A stretch of DNA of 20,840 bases from Alphaproteobacteria bacterium (lineage in GTDB: Bacteria; Pseudomonadota; Alphaproteobacteria; GCA-2731375). The position numbers and the translations under genes were made by a program. This document shows, one piece after another, positions 7,629 through 14,763 of the stretch. The first letter of the stretch is position 1. Each line of letters opens with the position of its first letter. A model generated the notes under the pieces. The model was given only the letters and a program-made list of their open reading frames with translations, was not told the origin of the DNA and did not search any database. Where the stretch lies: positions 1 to 20,840 of the forward strand of contig JASLMY010000064.1 in the NCBI GenBank assembly GCA_030746295.1, read 5' to 3'.

Positions 7629-9164
7629 CTAGATCCGCCGGCCGGCGTCCTGCCAATAGGGATCACGAAGCCTGCGCTTGAAGATCTTGCCCGAATCCTC
7701 GCGCGGCAGGGCGTCGCGGAACTCGATCCGCCGCGGCATCTTGTAGCCGGCGAGGTGGCGGCCGAGATGCTCGCGCACCGCCGCGGCGTCCAATTGCCGG
7801 CTGCCGTCGGGCTCGATGCAGGCCATCAGCGCCTCGCCGAACTCGTCGTCGGGGATGCCGAAGACGGCGCAGTCGCGCACGCCGGCGAGCTGCACCAGCA
7901 CCGCCTCGATCTCGGCCGGATAGATGTTGACGCCGCCCGAGATCACCATGTCGCGGGCCCGGTCGCAGAGGAAGAGGTAGCCGTCGGCATCGAAGTAGCC
8001 GACGTCGCCGCAGGTGACGAGGTCGCCGCGCCCGACATCGGCCCGCTCGGCCTCCCGACCCTGGTAGGTGAAATCGGGATAGGCGTCGAGGCGGCCGTAG
8101 ACCTCGCCGATCTCGCCCACCGGCAGGGCCCGGCCCTGGGGATCGTGGATCTCGATCCGGGCGCCCGGCGTCGGCCGGCCGACGGTGCCGGGCTTGGCCA
8201 GAGCCTCGGCGCTGTCGTGGAAGGTCAAGGCGCCGGTCTCGGTGGCGCCGTAGTACTCGTTGATGACCGGCCCCCACCACTCGACCATTGCCCGCTTCAC
8301 TTCCGCCGGGCAGGGGGCGGCGGCGTGGACGACGAAGCGCAGCGAGGAGAGGTCGTACTTGGCGCGGATCGCCGCCGGCAATTTCAATAGGCGGACGAAC
8401 ATCACCGGCACCATGTGGACGTGGCTGATCCGGTGCGCTTCGATCAGCCTGAGCAGGCCCTCGGCGTCGAAGCGCGGCTGCAGCACGACATGGCCGCCGT
8501 TGCGCGCCGCGCTCAGGCCATAGAGGTTCGGCGCAGAGTGATACATTGGCCCTGAGATCACGGTGCGGAGCGCTTCGCCCGCCCGCATGTCGAAGACGGT
8601 GGAGACCATCTCGGCGATCTTCGCCACCTGCACCGACGTCGCCGGCGCCCGCCGAACCCCCTTGGGCCGACCGGTGGTGCCGGAGGTGTAGATCATGCTG
8701 GAGCGGAGCGCCTTCGCCGGCGCCGTCCAGGCCGGTTGGCGAGTGAGCCAGTCGTCCCAGAGCGTCGCCCCCGGCGGCGCCACCGCGGCGGCAGGGGCGA
8801 TTCCGTAGGCGTCTTGGATCTCGGGCGGGGTCGGCACCACGAAGAGCTCGATGCCCTTGGGCAGGTGTCCCTCCAAGCGCGCTACCAGGTCGGCATGGAC
8901 GACGAGGACGCGGGCCTGGCAGTCGGCCAGGATGTAGCCGACCTCCTCGCCCGTGAAGTGCCAGTTGATCGGCACCGCATAGGCGCCGATCTGCACCGCG
9001 CCCAAGGCGGCCTCGAAGAAGGCGAAGTCGTTACGGAGCAACAGCGCCACGGCGTCGTTCTCGGCCAGGCCCAGGGCGTCGAAGCCGCCGGCGGCGCGGG
9101 CGACGCGGCCCTGCAGCGCCGCGTGGGAGAGGCGGCGCTGGCCGCTGACGATCATCGCTTCCAT
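7629..9164 (-). CDS. AMP-forming acyl-CoA synthetase/ligase
   Basis: This is a 511-residue member of the ANL superfamily, which activates a carboxylic acid with ATP to an acyl-adenylate and then makes the acyl-CoA. The phosphate loop YTSGTTGRPKG lies at residues 159-169. The NEYYGATETG block, GDVGYFDADGYLFL, the hinge/A8 block DRARDMVISGGVNIYPAEIE and the C-terminal PREDSGKIFKRRL with the adenylation lysine K493 are all present, so the enzyme looks intact. It resembles FadD-like medium- and long-chain fatty acid or aryl-CoA ligases; the substrate cannot be read from sequence. The start is slightly uncertain, since a second ATG lies 9 bases inside (codon 4). It is divergent from the DUF1330 gene across 106 bases. 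Confidence 0.95.
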   Translation of the reverse strand: MEAMIVSGQRRLSHAALQGRVARAAGGFDALGLAENDAVALLLRNDFAFFEAALGAVQIGAYAVPINWHFTGEEVGYILADCQARVLVVHADLVARLEGHLPKGIELFVVPTPPEIQDAYGIAPAAAVAPPGATLWDDWLTRQPAWTAPAKALRSSMIYTSGTTGRPKGVRRAPATSVQVAKIAEMVSTVFDMRAGEALRTVISGPMYHSAPNLYGLSAARNGGHVVLQPRFDAEGLLRLIEAHRISHVHMVPVMFVRLLKLPAAIRAKYDLSSLRFVVHAAAPCPAEVKRAMVEWWGPVINEYYGATETGALTFHDSAEALAKPGTVGRPTPGARIEIHDPQGRALPVGEIGEVYGRLDAYPDFTYQGREAERADVGRGDLVTCGDVGYFDADGYLFLCDRARDMVISGGVNIYPAEIEAVLVQLAGVRDCAVFGIPDDEFGEALMACIEPDGSRQLDAAAVREHLGRHLAGYKMPRRIEFRDALPREDSGKIFKRRLRDPYWQDAGRRI

Positions 9165-9228
9165 GGCTTCGTCCCCGAGCCCTCCGGCTCCGTCGGCCCG
9201 GATCGTAGCCGAAGCCGCCGACGGGCTC

Positions 9229-9234
9229 TAGAAT
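9229..9234 (+). promoter_or_regulatory. Candidate -10 for the DUF1330 gene
   Basis: TAGAAT (5 of 6 matches to TATAAT) lies 37 bases upstream of the ATG at 9271, in the divergent region. No good -35 hexamer lies 16-18 bases upstream, so this is tentative. Confidence 0.3.
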
Positions 9235-9270
9235 GGGCCGACGAATTCCCCAACCAGGAGGACCGACGCC

Positions 9271-9564
9271 ATGCCCGCAGCCTACATCATCGGCAACATC
9301 GACATCCAGGATATGGAGGTCTACGAGAAATACCGCGCCCAGGTGCCGGCGACGGTGGCCAAGCACGGCGGCGAATACCTGGTCCGCGGCGGCCGCAACG
9401 AGAGCCTCGAAGGGGCCGAGCCGCTGCCCCGCTTCGTGGTCCTGAAGTTCCCGAGCTACGACGACGCGCTGGCCTGGTACAACTCGGAGGAATACCAGCC
9501 CTTGGCCCAGCTCCGCCAGTCGGGCTCGACCGGCAACCTGATCGTCGTCGAGGGCGCGGAGTAG
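9271..9564 (+). CDS. DUF1330 domain protein
   Basis: This is a 97-residue single-domain protein of the DUF1330 family, which has a dimeric alpha/beta-barrel (ferredoxin-like) fold and no settled biochemical role. It opens with AYIIGNIDIQDMEVYEKYRA and contains GGEYLVRGG, the basis-strand segment PRFVVLKFPSYDDALAWYNS and EYQPLAQLRQSG. These are the family hallmarks, and the length is normal. An excellent AGGAGG at 9256-9261 fixes the start. It is divergent from the acyl-CoA ligase and could share control with it, but there is no direct evidence of a functional link. Confidence 0.93.
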   Translation: MPAAYIIGNIDIQDMEVYEKYRAQVPATVAKHGGEYLVRGGRNESLEGAEPLPRFVVLKFPSYDDALAWYNSEEYQPLAQLRQSGSTGNLIVVEGAE

Positions 9565-9641
9565 CCGGCCGTCCCCGGTCGCGGTTGCGTTCGGAGCGTT
9601 TCCGACATTCGGAAGAACCCGGGGAGGCGAGACGGAGAGCT

Positions 9642-9672
9642 CCCTTAAGGGTTGCTGAACAATCGGCAACCT
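9642..9672 (+). repeat. Palindrome and overlapping hairpin upstream of the lipoprotein gene
   Basis: CCCTTAAGGG at 9642-9651 is a perfect 10-bp palindrome. It overlaps a hairpin (GGGTTGC / GCAACCT, 10-nt loop, one G-T pair) at 9649-9672. Together they may be the 3' hairpin of the DUF1330 transcript or a regulator site, since the hairpin covers the proposed -35 of the next promoter. Confidence 0.35.
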
Positions 9673-9681
9673 CTCCATAAT
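9652..9681 (+). promoter_or_regulatory. Candidate sigma-70 type promoter for the lipoprotein gene
   Basis: TTGCTG at 9652-9657 is followed after 18 bases by CATAAT at 9676-9681. These match the sigma-70 consensus at 4/6 and 5/6 positions. It would give a leader of roughly 105-110 bases before the ATG at 9798. The -35 lies inside a hairpin-forming sequence, so regulation by a DNA-binding protein is possible. Confidence 0.4.
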
Positions 9682-9797
9682 GGGATGTGGCTGGGAAGAT
9701 GCCGCGGCGCATTTCGAGCCACGCGTGGGTGCCAAAGACACGGGGCCGGAGCCCGCATCGCCTATCCGGCGGTGGGGCGCGGCGGGAGAGATATGTC

Positions 9798-10883
9798 ATG
9801 AGGCACCACGCCATGAAGGCGCGCGCGGCGGTCGTCGGCTGTGTCCTGCTCGCCGCATGCACCAATCCGCCGTCCACCGTGAAGGACGTCATCACCCTCA
9901 AGGGCGATGAGGTGCTGGCGACCAGCGCCGATCTCCGCATCGTCAACAAGGTCGGTGTCACGGGTGCCAGTGGCGGCCGCGTGCGGCCGACGCATATCGT
10001 CTGCGCCGAGCCCAGCCCGGATATCGCCAAGGCCGTCTCGGAGAGCTTCAACACCGGCGGCAGCTTCGGCGTCGCCGGGCTGCCGAGCGGTGTCAGCCCC
10101 AAGGCCGCCATCGCGCTGGCCGTGGCGCGGGCCGAGAGCGTGGCCCAGATGACCGAGCGGCTGGCCACCATCCAGCTCTTGCGCGACGGCCTCTATCGGG
10201 CCTGCGAGGCTTACGCCAACGGCGCCATCTCGGACACGGCCTACGCGGTGCTGCTGAGCCGCTACGACGACACCATGGTGACGATGCTCTTGGGCGAGCT
10301 CGCCGCCGGTCACTTCGGCGGCAAGCTGGCGGCACTCGGCACCAGGTCGAGCGGCGATGCGTCGGCCGACCTGAAGAGCAAGGTCGAGAGGCTGAGCGAG
10401 ATCCTGGAAGAGCGGTCGGACGTTCCCGGCACCGGCACTGGCCCGACAGCAGGCTCGAGCGAAAGCAAGACCGAAGGCAAGGAGGACCGAAAGGCCGAGG
10501 ACGAGCTTCGCGCCGCGGTGAAGAGCCTGGCGGAGGCCACCAACGTGCTGGCCGTCGAGGGTGCCGCCTTCTCGCAAAACGACAAAATCGCGGCGACTAT
10601 CGCCACGATGCAGCGCAAGTTCATCGAGAACATCAACGCCGACGCCCTGGTCGTCGCCTGCATCAGCGCGCTCGACGACAGTGACGCCCGGACGGCGCTC
10701 GCGAAGTACTGTATCGACCACGACCTCCTCGGCAAGGTGATAGCGCTGCAGGGCGACATCCTGAAAGGAAAGCTCGCGCGGAGTGATCAGCTGAAGTCGA
10801 CGCAGGCAGCCACCGAACTGCTTCTTGAGGACATCAAGGCGATCTTCAAACTGCGCGCCGAGCTGAATCCCGACAAGAACTGA
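9798..10883 (+). CDS. Predicted lipoprotein of unknown function
   Basis: This is a 361-residue protein with a lipoprotein signal: basic start MRHHAMKARAA, hydrophobic stretch, and lipobox L18-A-A-C21. It is therefore probably anchored to a membrane facing the periplasm. Following segments include RPTHIVCAEPSPDIAKAVSE, a Gly/Ser-rich patch, and a helical block with TERLATIQLLRDGLYRACEA. I have a recollection of similar THIVCAEPSPD / IQLLRDxxYRxCEAY segments in uncharacterised proteobacterial proteins, but no function is known to me. A low-complexity Ser/Glu/Lys linker near residues 215-235 separates this from a helical C-terminal half. The start at 9798 has GGGAG upstream; ATG at 9813 is an alternative that also leaves a good signal. 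It is convergent with the amidase gene. Confidence 0.82.
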   Translation: MRHHAMKARAAVVGCVLLAACTNPPSTVKDVITLKGDEVLATSADLRIVNKVGVTGASGGRVRPTHIVCAEPSPDIAKAVSESFNTGGSFGVAGLPSGVSPKAAIALAVARAESVAQMTERLATIQLLRDGLYRACEAYANGAISDTAYAVLLSRYDDTMVTMLLGELAAGHFGGKLAALGTRSSGDASADLKSKVERLSEILEERSDVPGTGTGPTAGSSESKTEGKEDRKAEDELRAAVKSLAEATNVLAVEGAAFSQNDKIAATIATMQRKFIENINADALVVACISALDDSDARTALAKYCIDHDLLGKVIALQGDILKGKLARSDQLKSTQAATELLLEDIKAIFKLRAELNPDKN

Positions 10884-10891
10884 CCAGGGGC

Positions 10892-10935
10892 AGCTGCGGG
10901 GAACAACCGGCGACGACTGAGCCCGTGCCGCAGCT
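10892..10935. terminator. Inverted repeat between convergent genes
   Basis: AGCTGCGG (10892-10899) and CCGCAGCT (10928-10935) form a perfect 8-bp inverted repeat spanning the 51-base gap between the lipoprotein and amidase genes. The loop is long (28 bases) and there is no T-run, so a bidirectional terminator role is only a suggestion. Confidence 0.25.
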
Positions 10936-11753
10936 CAGGCCGGGCGAATGTAGTTGCCGTGGACCCAGCCGGTGAGGTCGGGGCGGCCGTTGGCGTCGAG
11001 GACCTCGACATGGCACCAGGCGCCGTCGCGGGCTTCGAGGTTGAGCCGGGTGCCCGGCGCCAACGGGCTCGCCGCCAGCTTCTCGTACCCGGTGCCGGGG
11101 CCCTCGCGGATGTTGAGGTGGGCCGTCGTCTCATGGAATTCGTCGGCGTCTTCCCGGCGACCGAGGACCGCGCTCTTGAACGAGTTCATAGGAAAGGCCG
11201 GGCCCGGGTCGGCCTTGCGTCCGGGCGCGATGTCGTCGTGCCCGAGGATATCGCTCAAACCGTATTTCTCGACGATCACGCCGGCGACCTCGGTCGCCAC
11301 TGCCAGCTGCTCGACCGTGTAGAGGTGCCAGCCGCGGACCCGGCTCTCGTGCTTGTGCGCTGCCTCCAGGACGTCGTCGCTCGGATAGGCACGGCCGAAC
11401 CAGGAACGCCATTCGCTACCCTGCCGCTCGAGACGGCCGGCGTTGTCCAACTCGATGCCGATCGAATGCGCGTTGAGCCCTCTGAGGTCGTGCCAGCGGC
11501 TCCGGCCCGCGTGCCAGGCGATCCGATTGAAGGGCACCAGTTGGGTGACGGCGCCGTCGCGGGCGATCACCAGATGGGCCGAGGCCCGGCTCGCCGGGTT
11601 GGTGAGCGTGGCGATGGCGCCGGCAGCACTGCTGCCGGCGGTGTAGTGCATGACGAGGTATCGCGCCGCCAGGCCGCCGCTCTGGTTCGGACTCCGCTCG
11701 AAGGCGACGGCGGCACCGTCATCCCCCTGCAACCGGTGCTGCACGATCTTCAT
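10935..11753 (-). CDS. N-acetylmuramoyl-L-alanine amidase with SH3-like tail
   Basis: This is a 272-residue zinc amidase of the Amidase_2 (AmpD/AmiD/PGRP) family, expected to cut the bond between N-acetylmuramic acid and the stem peptide. Zinc ligands can be placed at H36 (VMHYTAGSS), H172 (LGHDDIAPGR) and D182 (GRKADPGPAF). The catalytic Glu equivalent is E101 in SIGIELDN, and K180 matches the family lysine. Residues about 208-271 (TTAHLNIREGPGTGYEKL to GWVHGNYIRPA) are a bacterial SH3-type domain, usually a wall-binding module. The start at 11753 is set by AGGAGG at 11759-11764; a longer frame upstream lacks family sequence. No signal peptide is visible, which suits an AmpD-like cytoplasmic recycling enzyme but is odd for an SH3 tail. 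It is not beside ampE or beta-lactamase genes. Confidence 0.93.
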   Translation of the reverse strand: MKIVQHRLQGDDGAAVAFERSPNQSGGLAARYLVMHYTAGSSAAGAIATLTNPASRASAHLVIARDGAVTQLVPFNRIAWHAGRSRWHDLRGLNAHSIGIELDNAGRLERQGSEWRSWFGRAYPSDDVLEAAHKHESRVRGWHLYTVEQLAVATEVAGVIVEKYGLSDILGHDDIAPGRKADPGPAFPMNSFKSAVLGRREDADEFHETTAHLNIREGPGTGYEKLAASPLAPGTRLNLEARDGAWCHVEVLDANGRPDLTGWVHGNYIRPA

Positions 11754-11854
11754 TACGCCCTCCTGCGCGGCGTCTCCGACTCGTCGTCGACCGGAGATCG
11801 CCAAGCGCTGCTTTGAAGGCACCCCAAGGTGGCGAAAAGGTTAGCGAGATGCGG

Positions 11855-11876
11855 CAGCCGGGGCAACAATCGGCTG
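11855..11876. repeat. Hairpin in the amidase upstream region
   Basis: CAGCCG, a 10-nt loop and CGGCTG form a perfect 6-bp stem in the 151-base gap between the amidase start and the SDR stop. A smaller GGCGaaCGCC stem lies at 11896-11905 at the end of the SDR gene. Either could end the SDR transcript or sit near the amidase promoter. Confidence 0.25.
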
Positions 11877-11904
11877 TGTCGCGGGGAAAGGTCCTGGCGA
11901 ACGC

Positions 11905-12828
11905 CTAATCTTCGGTCGCCTCGCCCTCGCCGGCCGCCGCCCGGTTCGCCGTCCAGTCGGCGACGTCGAAGTATTTGGGGCGGCCGTGGCTCCAGACGTC
12001 GCCCCACATCTGCTGGCCGCCGTCGATGGCCAGGACCTCGCCGTTGATGAACTTGCCCGAAGGGGCGGCCAGGTAGACGCAGGCCTCGGCCACGTCCTGG
12101 ACGTCGCCGGCGTGTAGCATCGGGTTCGAATAGGTGTACATCTCGGCCGCCAGCGGCGGATAGACGTTGAAGCCCTCGGTCTCGACGCAGCCCGGGGCGA
12201 CGCAGTTCACCCGAATCTTGTGCGGCGCCCATTCCACCGCCACCGTCTTGGACAGGTAGGTGACGCCGGCCCGGGCCGCACAGGTATGGGCGATGTCGGG
12301 CTGGCCGCGCTGGTAGATCGAGACGATGTTGACGATGTTGCCGGGCTGGCCGTGATCGATCCAGTGCCGGGCGGCGGCCTGCATCATGTACCAGGTGCCG
12401 TTCAGGTTGGTGTCGATGACCGCGTTCCAGCCCTTGACGGAGTAGTCGATGGCCTTCTGCGGGAACTGGCCGCCGGCGTTGTTGACCAGGAGGTCGAGCG
12501 TGCCGTGCTTCTCCCAGACGGCATCCATCAGCGCCGCCACTCGATCCGCATCGCGGATCGTCATGGCGTGAACGTCGACATCGGCGCCGAAGTCGCGCAG
12601 CCAGGTCTCGACAGTGCGCAGCTTCGCTTCGTCGCGACCGCAGATCACCAGATCGGCACCAAGGCGGGCGAAGAGGAAGGCGATCGCCCGGCCGAGACCC
12701 GAGCCGGCGCCCGAGACCAGCACCGTCTGGCCCTTGAAGAGGTCGTCCCGGAAGACCGTCGGCCGCCGGGCCAGCTCTTCCTCGGCAAGGCCGTAGACCT
12801 TGCCCTCGGGCATCGTCTTCTCGCTCAT
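11905..12828 (-). CDS. SDR family oxidoreductase, PECR-like
   Basis: This is a 307-residue Rossmann-fold SDR. The cofactor loop is SGAGSGLGRAIA (about 39-50), a classical GxxxGxG, and VNNAGG lies at 115-120. The block HTCAARAGVTYLSKTVAVEW (181-200) followed by IRVNCVAPG strongly resembles peroxisomal trans-2-enoyl-CoA reductase and 2,4-dienoyl-CoA reductase relatives, where HS/TGAARAGV replaces the YxxxK region. Here the Tyr position after S170 is T182 and the Lys position is R186; Y172 is nearby. I therefore expect an enoyl-CoA-type reductase using NADPH, though this is inference. The ATG at 12828 is chosen because of GGAGGG at 12838-12844 on the complementary strand and because the upstream codons do not look coding. 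There is a C-terminal extension of about 40 residues ending in GEGEATED. It sits alone between the amidase and the PhnD-like gene. Confidence 0.92.
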   Translation of the reverse strand: MSEKTMPEGKVYGLAEEELARRPTVFRDDLFKGQTVLVSGAGSGLGRAIAFLFARLGADLVICGRDEAKLRTVETWLRDFGADVDVHAMTIRDADRVAALMDAVWEKHGTLDLLVNNAGGQFPQKAIDYSVKGWNAVIDTNLNGTWYMMQAAARHWIDHGQPGNIVNIVSIYQRGQPDIAHTCAARAGVTYLSKTVAVEWAPHKIRVNCVAPGCVETEGFNVYPPLAAEMYTYSNPMLHAGDVQDVAEACVYLAAPSGKFINGEVLAIDGGQQMWGDVWSHGRPKYFDVADWTANRAAAGEGEATED

Positions 12829-12918
12829 CGGGGCCAATCCCTCCATTCGCCAGCGCTGACGGGTGGGCGGCATCCTAGGGGATGGGCCGCAAGCGCGACA
12901 ACCGAGCCCGACCGCGCT

Positions 12919-13704
12919 TCAGGCCAATTGCGGATAGCCGGCCCGCGCCGCCGCCGCTTCCATTTCGAGCATGCGGTCGTAGGCGGCGAGTTCCAGGACC
13001 TCGAAGTCGCGGATCAGCAGCGCCTCGCGCACGACGGCGAGATCGGGGTCGGCGACGGCGCGGGCAAGGCCGGCGCGGAGGCGGCGGACGAGGTCGGCCG
13101 GCGCGCCCGAGGCCGTGACGTAGGGCAGGGCCGGGGCCGGGGCCGTCCGCGCCAGCACCCGGGTGCCGGAAAGCACCTCTGGCACGTGGGCGCTGAGCAG
13201 GGCATGGGTGACGCAATCGACGGCGCAGACGTCGGCCTGGCCGGCAGCGACCATCGCGATGCTGTCGGCATGGTTGCCGCTCAACCGGATGGCGGCAAAA
13301 AAGCGGCCGTCGCGGGCGTGTGGCGCCACGGCGTGGCGTAGCGCGTTCATGCCGGAGTGGGAATCCCAGCCGTTGATCGCCGCCACCGCACCTTCGAGGT
13401 CGGTGATCGCGGCCGCGGCAGCGTCCCGGGCGACCACGATCTGGCTGCGGTAAGTCGCCCCGTCGGCGCCGGGCGCCGCGTAGCAGGGCGTGGCCACCAG
13501 GACTAGGTCGTCGCGAAACGCGGTTATCAGCGGATAGCCGCAGGTCTGGCTCAACAACAGGTCGGGCGACCGCCAGAGCGTCTCGCGCGGCACTGCCCGA
13601 TCGAGGGCCGCCGGCGGTTTGGCGATGCCCTCGGCGGTGAAGGCGCGGGCGAGGCCCCGCCACCAGTCGTCGACCAAGCCCCTGAAGGCGGGGTGGTCGT
13701 ACAT
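12919..13704 (-). CDS. PhnD-like substrate-binding family protein, leaderless
   Basis: This is a 261-residue protein of the phosphate/phosphonate (PhnD/SsuA-type) periplasmic binding protein family. Supporting segments are SPDLLLSQTCGYPLIT (about 47-62), which is typical of one proteobacterial PhnD-like branch, then YRSQIVVARD, GAVAAINGWDSHSGMNALR, GRFFAAIRLSGNHADSIAMV and GQADVCAVDCVTHALL. Its start MYDHPAFRGLVDDWW has no signal peptide, so it is predicted to stay in the cytoplasm unless the true start is elsewhere; a longer open frame upstream runs only through the XRE gene in another frame. It begins 23 bases after the XRE regulator gene and is probably co-transcribed with it. No permease or ATPase of a phosphonate system is nearby, so a sensing or enzymatic role is possible. 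The ribosome site is weak. Confidence 0.82.
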   Translation of the reverse strand: MYDHPAFRGLVDDWWRGLARAFTAEGIAKPPAALDRAVPRETLWRSPDLLLSQTCGYPLITAFRDDLVLVATPCYAAPGADGATYRSQIVVARDAAAAAITDLEGAVAAINGWDSHSGMNALRHAVAPHARDGRFFAAIRLSGNHADSIAMVAAGQADVCAVDCVTHALLSAHVPEVLSGTRVLARTAPAPALPYVTASGAPADLVRRLRAGLARAVADPDLAVVREALLIRDFEVLELAAYDRMLEMEAAAARAGYPQLA

Positions 13705-13727
13705 CGGCAGCCCGGCCCGAGGGCTGC

Positions 13728-14591
13728 TCACGCCGCCGCCTCCCGCTCCAGCTCGGCCAGGTGGCGGCGGAGATGCTGGGCAACGTCGGTCGGCTGGACG
13801 ACGGCAGATCGGATCAGGTCGTCGAAATGGCGGGTCAGCACGCGGATGTGCTCGGTGGTGTTGAAGACGAAATACATCTGGCCGACGTAGATCACGGCGC
13901 GGCGCGGCCCGAAGATCGTCAGCGGCGCGGAATAGCGTTGCCTGCCATCGAAGAGGAACCAGCGGAAGGTCGGGTAGAGCTCTTCGACCAGATGGATCAT
14001 CCGCTCCAGCTGCTGGGTCCGCTCCTCGGTCGTGAGGCCGGCCCAAAGGCCCTCGCCGCGGGCGAAGGCGGCGATGTACTGGACGGTGTTGCATACCTCC
14101 ATATCGGTCTCCGGCAGGCGGCTGTAAGCCAACTGATCGGCGGCCAGGGCCTGCGCGTCCTCGGGCCGGACGACCTCGAACGGCGTCGCCTCGTAGTCGA
14201 TGACACGGTCGCTCTTCAACAGGTCCGGAACCGTGGCCGGCACATAGCGGATCTTGTAGCCGGCCGCCGCCTCGTGCCACTGACGCAGCCGCTCCTCCGC
14301 CGCCTCGGGCGCGTCGGCCGCGATCTCGACCCCCTGATCCAGGATATCGGCCCCCGGGTCCTTCTCCTGGCGCAAGCCCAGAAGCCAATCGAGGCTGACC
14401 TGGAGTGCCGCCGCCATCGCCGCCACGGTGTCGGCCCTCGGCAGCCGGTCGCTCTCGGCCGACAGCAGCTGCGAGAGGGTCGAGCGATCGACGCCGACAC
14501 GCCGAGCCAGCGCCGATTGACTGAGACCCGCCTCCGCCATGGCCTCTTTCAAATTGGCGCGGAAGAGGCGGCCAGTTTCCCGTCGGTCCAT
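13728..14591 (-). CDS. XRE-family transcriptional regulator with C-terminal domain
   Basis: This is a 287-residue DNA-binding protein. Residues 8-72 form a Cro/C1-type helix-turn-helix (GLSQSALARRVGVDRSTLSQ at about 22-41, then PRADTVAAMAAALQVSLDWL). The remaining ~200 residues form a domain I cannot name, with IRYVPATVPDLLKSD, HLVEELYPTFRWFLFDGRQR and YSAPLTIFGPRRAVIYVGQMY. It could sense a ligand. It is transcribed away from the desaturase gene across a 172-base AT-rich region with a palindrome overlapping its likely promoter, the arrangement expected of an autoregulated local regulator. The PhnD-like gene follows after 23 bases and may supply or sense the signal. Confidence 0.92.
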   Translation of the reverse strand: MDRRETGRLFRANLKEAMAEAGLSQSALARRVGVDRSTLSQLLSAESDRLPRADTVAAMAAALQVSLDWLLGLRQEKDPGADILDQGVEIAADAPEAAEERLRQWHEAAAGYKIRYVPATVPDLLKSDRVIDYEATPFEVVRPEDAQALAADQLAYSRLPETDMEVCNTVQYIAAFARGEGLWAGLTTEERTQQLERMIHLVEELYPTFRWFLFDGRQRYSAPLTIFGPRRAVIYVGQMYFVFNTTEHIRVLTRHFDDLIRSAVVQPTDVAQHLRRHLAELEREAAA

Positions 14592-14637
14592 AGTCGGATA
14601 GCCCGTTTCTCCAACAGATTCTCCTACTTAATCACTA

Positions 14638-14657
14638 ATGTTTTGAATTTTCAACAT
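14638..14657. promoter_or_regulatory. Candidate operator and promoter in the divergent region
   Basis: ATGTTTTGAATTTTCAACAT is an imperfect palindrome (14 of 20 positions symmetric: outer ATGTT/AACAT and central AATT). It sits in a strikingly AT-rich island (about 14620-14700) between the XRE regulator and the desaturase. On the minus strand it contains TTGAAA (14649-14654 complement), a 5/6 match to a -35, so a protein bound here would affect the regulator's own promoter. TCTAAT at 14673-14678 is a possible -10 for the desaturase. The XRE protein is the natural candidate to bind. Confidence 0.45.
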
Positions 14658-14705
14658 AAGAGATGTTTGCTTTCTAATGTTCACGTTGTGCTGGAATCAA
14701 ACGTG

Positions 14706-14726
14706 GCGTCAAACCAGCGGTGACGC
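14706..14726. repeat. Second inverted repeat near the desaturase start
   Basis: GCGTCA, 9 bases, TGACGC is a perfect 6-bp inverted repeat located 38 bases before the desaturase ATG. The spacing would suit a dimeric DNA-binding protein or a leader hairpin. Confidence 0.35.
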
Positions 14727-14763
14727 TTAACTGCCGGGTCGGACGATCTGGTGGAGGGCATGA

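Noticed and set aside
12919..14388. A single 489-residue minus-strand gene covering the PhnD-like and XRE region
   Set aside because: Only the part after MYDHPAF matches a family. The upstream part is an out-of-frame reading of the XRE gene, rich in Arg/Gly/Pro as expected for a shadow in GC-rich DNA.
14638..14657. Intrinsic terminator reading of the AT-rich palindrome
   Set aside because: It lies between divergent gene starts, where no transcript needs to end, and the stem is AT-only and weak. An operator is a better explanation.
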